Source: a virus
IMG/VR virus record: IMGVR_UViG_3300047546_000184
Coordinates: 1 to 24,340 of that record
Length of the DNA stretch: 24,340 bases
Reading direction: 5' to 3' (one strand)
The position numbers and the translations under genes are program-made. Positions 22,676-24,340 of this stretch are shown piece after piece (position 1 is the stretch's first letter; each line of letters opens with the position of its first letter). Below the pieces are notes generated by a model, which worked only from the letters and a program-made list of their open reading frames with translations, searched no databases and was not told where the DNA came from.

Positions 22676-22839
22676 ATAAAACAACACCAAAAACTGTGGC
22701 AGAAGCAAATGAAGCATTGTTTCGTGCTACAATGAACCTACCTGCTGCATCTGCCCATTGTGGTATGACGCAGAAGGAAATGAAACTAACTTTTCGTGAA
22801 TATTTAAAATACCATGCCCCAGACTTTGAAATCTCTTAA
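22672..22839 (+). CDS. Small HTH-like protein (55 aa)
   Basis: A 55-residue protein in a chain of coupled genes: it overlaps the ligase stop by four bases and the methyltransferase start by 26. The sequence (FRATMNLPAASAHCGMTQKE, then LTFREYLKYHAP) fits a short helix-turn-helix-like pattern, with Ala-Ala-x-x-Cys-Gly-Met-Thr at the turn. It resembles a small cyanophage protein type ending in a conserved KEMKLTFREYLK motif. DNA or partner binding is possible, but no function is established. Confidence 0.7.
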   Translation: MNKTTPKTVAEANEALFRATMNLPAASAHCGMTQKEMKLTFREYLKYHAPDFEIS

Positions 22840-23698
22840 AACACCTTTACGATATCCTGGCGGGAAGAGTAGAGCACTTCCCAAGATCTTTCAATACATG
22901 CCTGACCTGAAGAACTTTCATGAGTTTCGGGAACCTTTTATTGGTGGTGGATCTGTAGCACTTGAAGTTACCAAGCGTTATCCTGGCATTCAAATCTGGG
23001 TGAATGATCTGTACAATCCTCTATACACTTTCTGGTCTATCCTTCGTGATGAACCACAAGAACTTTATGAGTGTCTGAAAAGATACAAAGAAGATCTTGG
23101 AGATGTTCCAGATAAAAGCGATGCTACTGCGGCAGAACTAGAAGCATACTATGAAAAAGGTAGAGAACTTTTTAATGAAATGAAAGTTCAACTCAATCAC
23201 CCAGAAGCAGAAGACTTCTACCGCGCAGTTGCTTTCTACATTATCAATAAGTGTAGCTTCTCTGGTCTGACCGAAAGTTCTTCTTTTTCTGGACAAGCAA
23301 GTGTTAGCAACTTCTCTATGAATGGTATTGAGAAGATCCCAGAGTATGGTAAGTTAATTAAAGACTGGTACATCACTAACTGGTCATACGAAGATATGCT
23401 GACTGATCAGAAAAATGTATTTGTTTATCTTGATCCTCCTTATGACATTAAGGACAACCTCTATGGGAACAAAGGATCAATGCACAAAAGATTTGATCAC
23501 GATAAGTTTGCTGCTGATTGTGATCGTCATATTTGCCCTCAACTGGTTTCGTACAACAATTCCAACCTAGTCAAGGAGCGGTTCCAGGGATGGACAGTTG
23601 GAGAATTTGCACACACCTACACCATGAGGAGCGTGGGATCCTATACAATAGATCAAGCAGAACGCAAGGAACTCGTCCTTTACAACTATGAAAATTAA
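22814..23698 (+). CDS. dam: D12-class DNA adenine methyltransferase
   Basis: N6-adenine DNA methyltransferase of the D12 (Dam/DpnM alpha) class, with 294 residues. Motifs: PLRYPGGKSRAL (11-22, the D12 N-terminal motif), FREPFIGGGSVAL (38-50, SAM-binding motif I), WVNDLYNPLYTFW, and catalytic DPPY (207-210). Family members commonly methylate GATC, but the target here cannot be read. Methylation may protect phage DNA from host restriction or mark it for mismatch or replication control. It starts inside the 55-aa gene (26-base overlap) and overlaps the next small gene by 11 bases. Its place among clamp-loader genes is an insertion relative to T4. Confidence 0.95.
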   Translation: MPQTLKSLKTPLRYPGGKSRALPKIFQYMPDLKNFHEFREPFIGGGSVALEVTKRYPGIQIWVNDLYNPLYTFWSILRDEPQELYECLKRYKEDLGDVPDKSDATAAELEAYYEKGRELFNEMKVQLNHPEAEDFYRAVAFYIINKCSFSGLTESSSFSGQASVSNFSMNGIEKIPEYGKLIKDWYITNWSYEDMLTDQKNVFVYLDPPYDIKDNLYGNKGSMHKRFDHDKFAADCDRHICPQLVSYNNSNLVKERFQGWTVGEFAHTYTMRSVGSYTIDQAERKELVLYNYEN

Positions 23699-23831
23699 AG
23701 TTCAACTCTATGTCGGCGGTCGTGTTTTTGATGAGATCGTTGAAGCAGTTAATTATCAGGATGCTCGCCAGACTGCTCTTGCTCGCAATCCTAAAGCTAA
23801 AGTTGTTTCTGTTACTGCTGTATTCAAATGA
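23688..23831 (+). CDS. Small hypothetical protein (47 aa)
   Basis: A 47-residue basic protein overlapping the methyltransferase end by 11 bases and the next gene by four. It looks like a compact beta-alpha-beta unit: MKIKVQLYVGGRVFDEIVEA, a helix QDARQTALARNP, then AKVVSVTAVF. I recognise the style of a small protein common in cyanomyoviruses but no function. Too short for a typical enzyme. Confidence 0.75.
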   Translation: MKIKVQLYVGGRVFDEIVEAVNYQDARQTALARNPKAKVVSVTAVFK

Positions 23832-24040
23832 TTTGGCGACTGTGGTGTAAAGCTCTAGGAAAGAAGGCACTTGACAATGACAGAGAAGCAGATTACGTTG
23901 CTGGTATACGGACTATTATATTCATTACTTATTTCATTACTAATTTATTCATTATCGCGGGGGTCGTGAGACACTGGAATGACATACCAACTGAAAGATT
24001 ACCTATACAGCATCAATCAATCCAAGAAAAACATTCTTGA
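23828..24040 (+). CDS. Small membrane protein (70 aa)
   Basis: A 70-residue protein with a basic N-terminal region (KALGKKALDNDREADYVAG) and one hydrophobic segment (about residues 28-47, TIIFITYFITNLFIIAGVV), then a short polar tail. Predicted single-pass membrane protein with a positively charged N-terminal side. No family recognised. It is coupled to the preceding gene by ATGA, and its last 62 bases overlap the start of gp62, a long overlap even for this genome. Confidence 0.68.
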   Translation: MIWRLWCKALGKKALDNDREADYVAGIRTIIFITYFITNLFIIAGVVRHWNDIPTERLPIQHQSIQEKHS

Positions 24041-24340
24041 GAATGATGCTGATGCTGAAAAAGCATACCCACCATATATTATTAATCGCTGCCTAAGTTC
24101 TTTTACAGATACTATCTTGTTTGTCAATGAGATGAATAAGAATTCTCACCTCCCCAAGAAACTTCAATATGATTTTCTTCTAAATAGTATCAAACCAAGG
24201 AAGAGATTTTCTCCTTGGGCGAAAAAAGATTCTATTGATTATCTTGAAGTAGTCAAAGAGTATTATGGTTATAATGACGATAAAGCACTCCAGGCACTTA
24301 GGATTCTCACCAAGGATCAGTTAGATCATATTACAAAGGT
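23979..24340 (+). CDS. 62: Clamp loader small subunit gp62, 5' part
   Basis: Small subunit of the gp44/gp62 clamp loader, truncated by the window end after 120 codons. Landmarks of T4-like cyanophage gp62: an N-terminal helix (QLKDYLYSINQSKKNI), AYPPYIINRCLSSFTDTILFVNEMN (T4: VENALSQFPECMPAVYAMN), LQYDFLLNSIKPRKRFSPWAKK (T4: [20 protein letters not shown]), and EYYGYNDDKALQALRIL (T4: KRYQVNTNDAINYKSIL). These parallels make the call solid despite the truncation. The ATG lies 62 bases inside the preceding membrane protein gene; no later in-frame ATG precedes the conserved N-terminal region. In T4 this gene directly follows gp44; here 2.2 kb of other genes separates them. Confidence 0.9.
   Translation, partial: MTYQLKDYLYSINQSKKNILENDADAEKAYPPYIINRCLSSFTDTILFVNEMNKNSHLPKKLQYDFLLNSIKPRKRFSPWAKKDSIDYLEVVKEYYGYNDDKALQALRILTKDQLDHITK

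Overview
The window is part of the genome of a T4-like myovirus that infects a marine cyanobacterium (a cyanophage, most likely of Synechococcus or Prochlorococcus). T4 core genes appear in recognisable order: tail sheath, tail tube, portal, prohead protease, scaffold, major capsid, uvsY, uvsW, gp55, gp47, gp46, gp45, gp44 and gp62. Between them sit genes typical of cyanophages: speD, a CobS-like ATPase, a CobT-like VWA protein, a DUF3110 protein, a RimK-like ATP-grasp ligase and many small proteins. Every gene found is on the + strand. Genes are tightly packed, often with ATGA stop/start overlaps. No tRNA, CRISPR array, insertion sequence or photosynthesis gene was seen.

Region 1 (1-7388) is the virion and prohead module: the 3' part of the sheath gene (gp18), tube (gp19), portal (gp20), a small core-like protein, protease (gp21), scaffold (gp22) and major capsid (gp23), closed by a strong intrinsic terminator. 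Late-promoter-like octamers of the form NATAAATA or TCTAAATA lie before gp20, the small core gene and gp22. The tube and scaffold genes share an identical 14-bp ribosome-binding leader. Region 2 (7418-8228) holds five small genes, three encoding probable membrane proteins. Region 3 (8220-11106) has a late-promoter-like site, a tail-tube-like virion protein, the recombination mediator UvsY, the helicase UvsW and a small Sm-like-looking protein.

Region 4 (11107-15002) opens with a 136-bp intergenic control region carrying an extended -10 sigma70 promoter. It then encodes the late sigma factor gp55, a small protein, the Mre11/Rad50-type nuclease pair gp47/gp46 with a DUF3110 gene between them, and ends in a second terminator. 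Region 5 (15034-19394) is a CobT-like/CobS-like VWA and AAA+ pair. It is split by a perfect-consensus sigma70 promoter, a very AT-rich unknown gene and a probable DNA glycosylase-family gene.

Region 6 (19375-24340) is the replisome cluster: two small genes, the sliding clamp gp45, speD, clamp loader gp44, a RimK-like ligase, a 55-aa protein, a D12-class adenine methyltransferase, two small proteins, and clamp loader gp62, which runs off the window. Together the genes cover assembly (capsid, tail), recombination and replication, the late-transcription switch (gp55 and clamp), and metabolism or host modification (SpeD, CobS/T-like, RimK-like). The least explained parts are the split CobT/CobS block, the ligase and methyltransferase cargo between the clamp-loader genes, and an abrupt GC-rich patch inside gp44.
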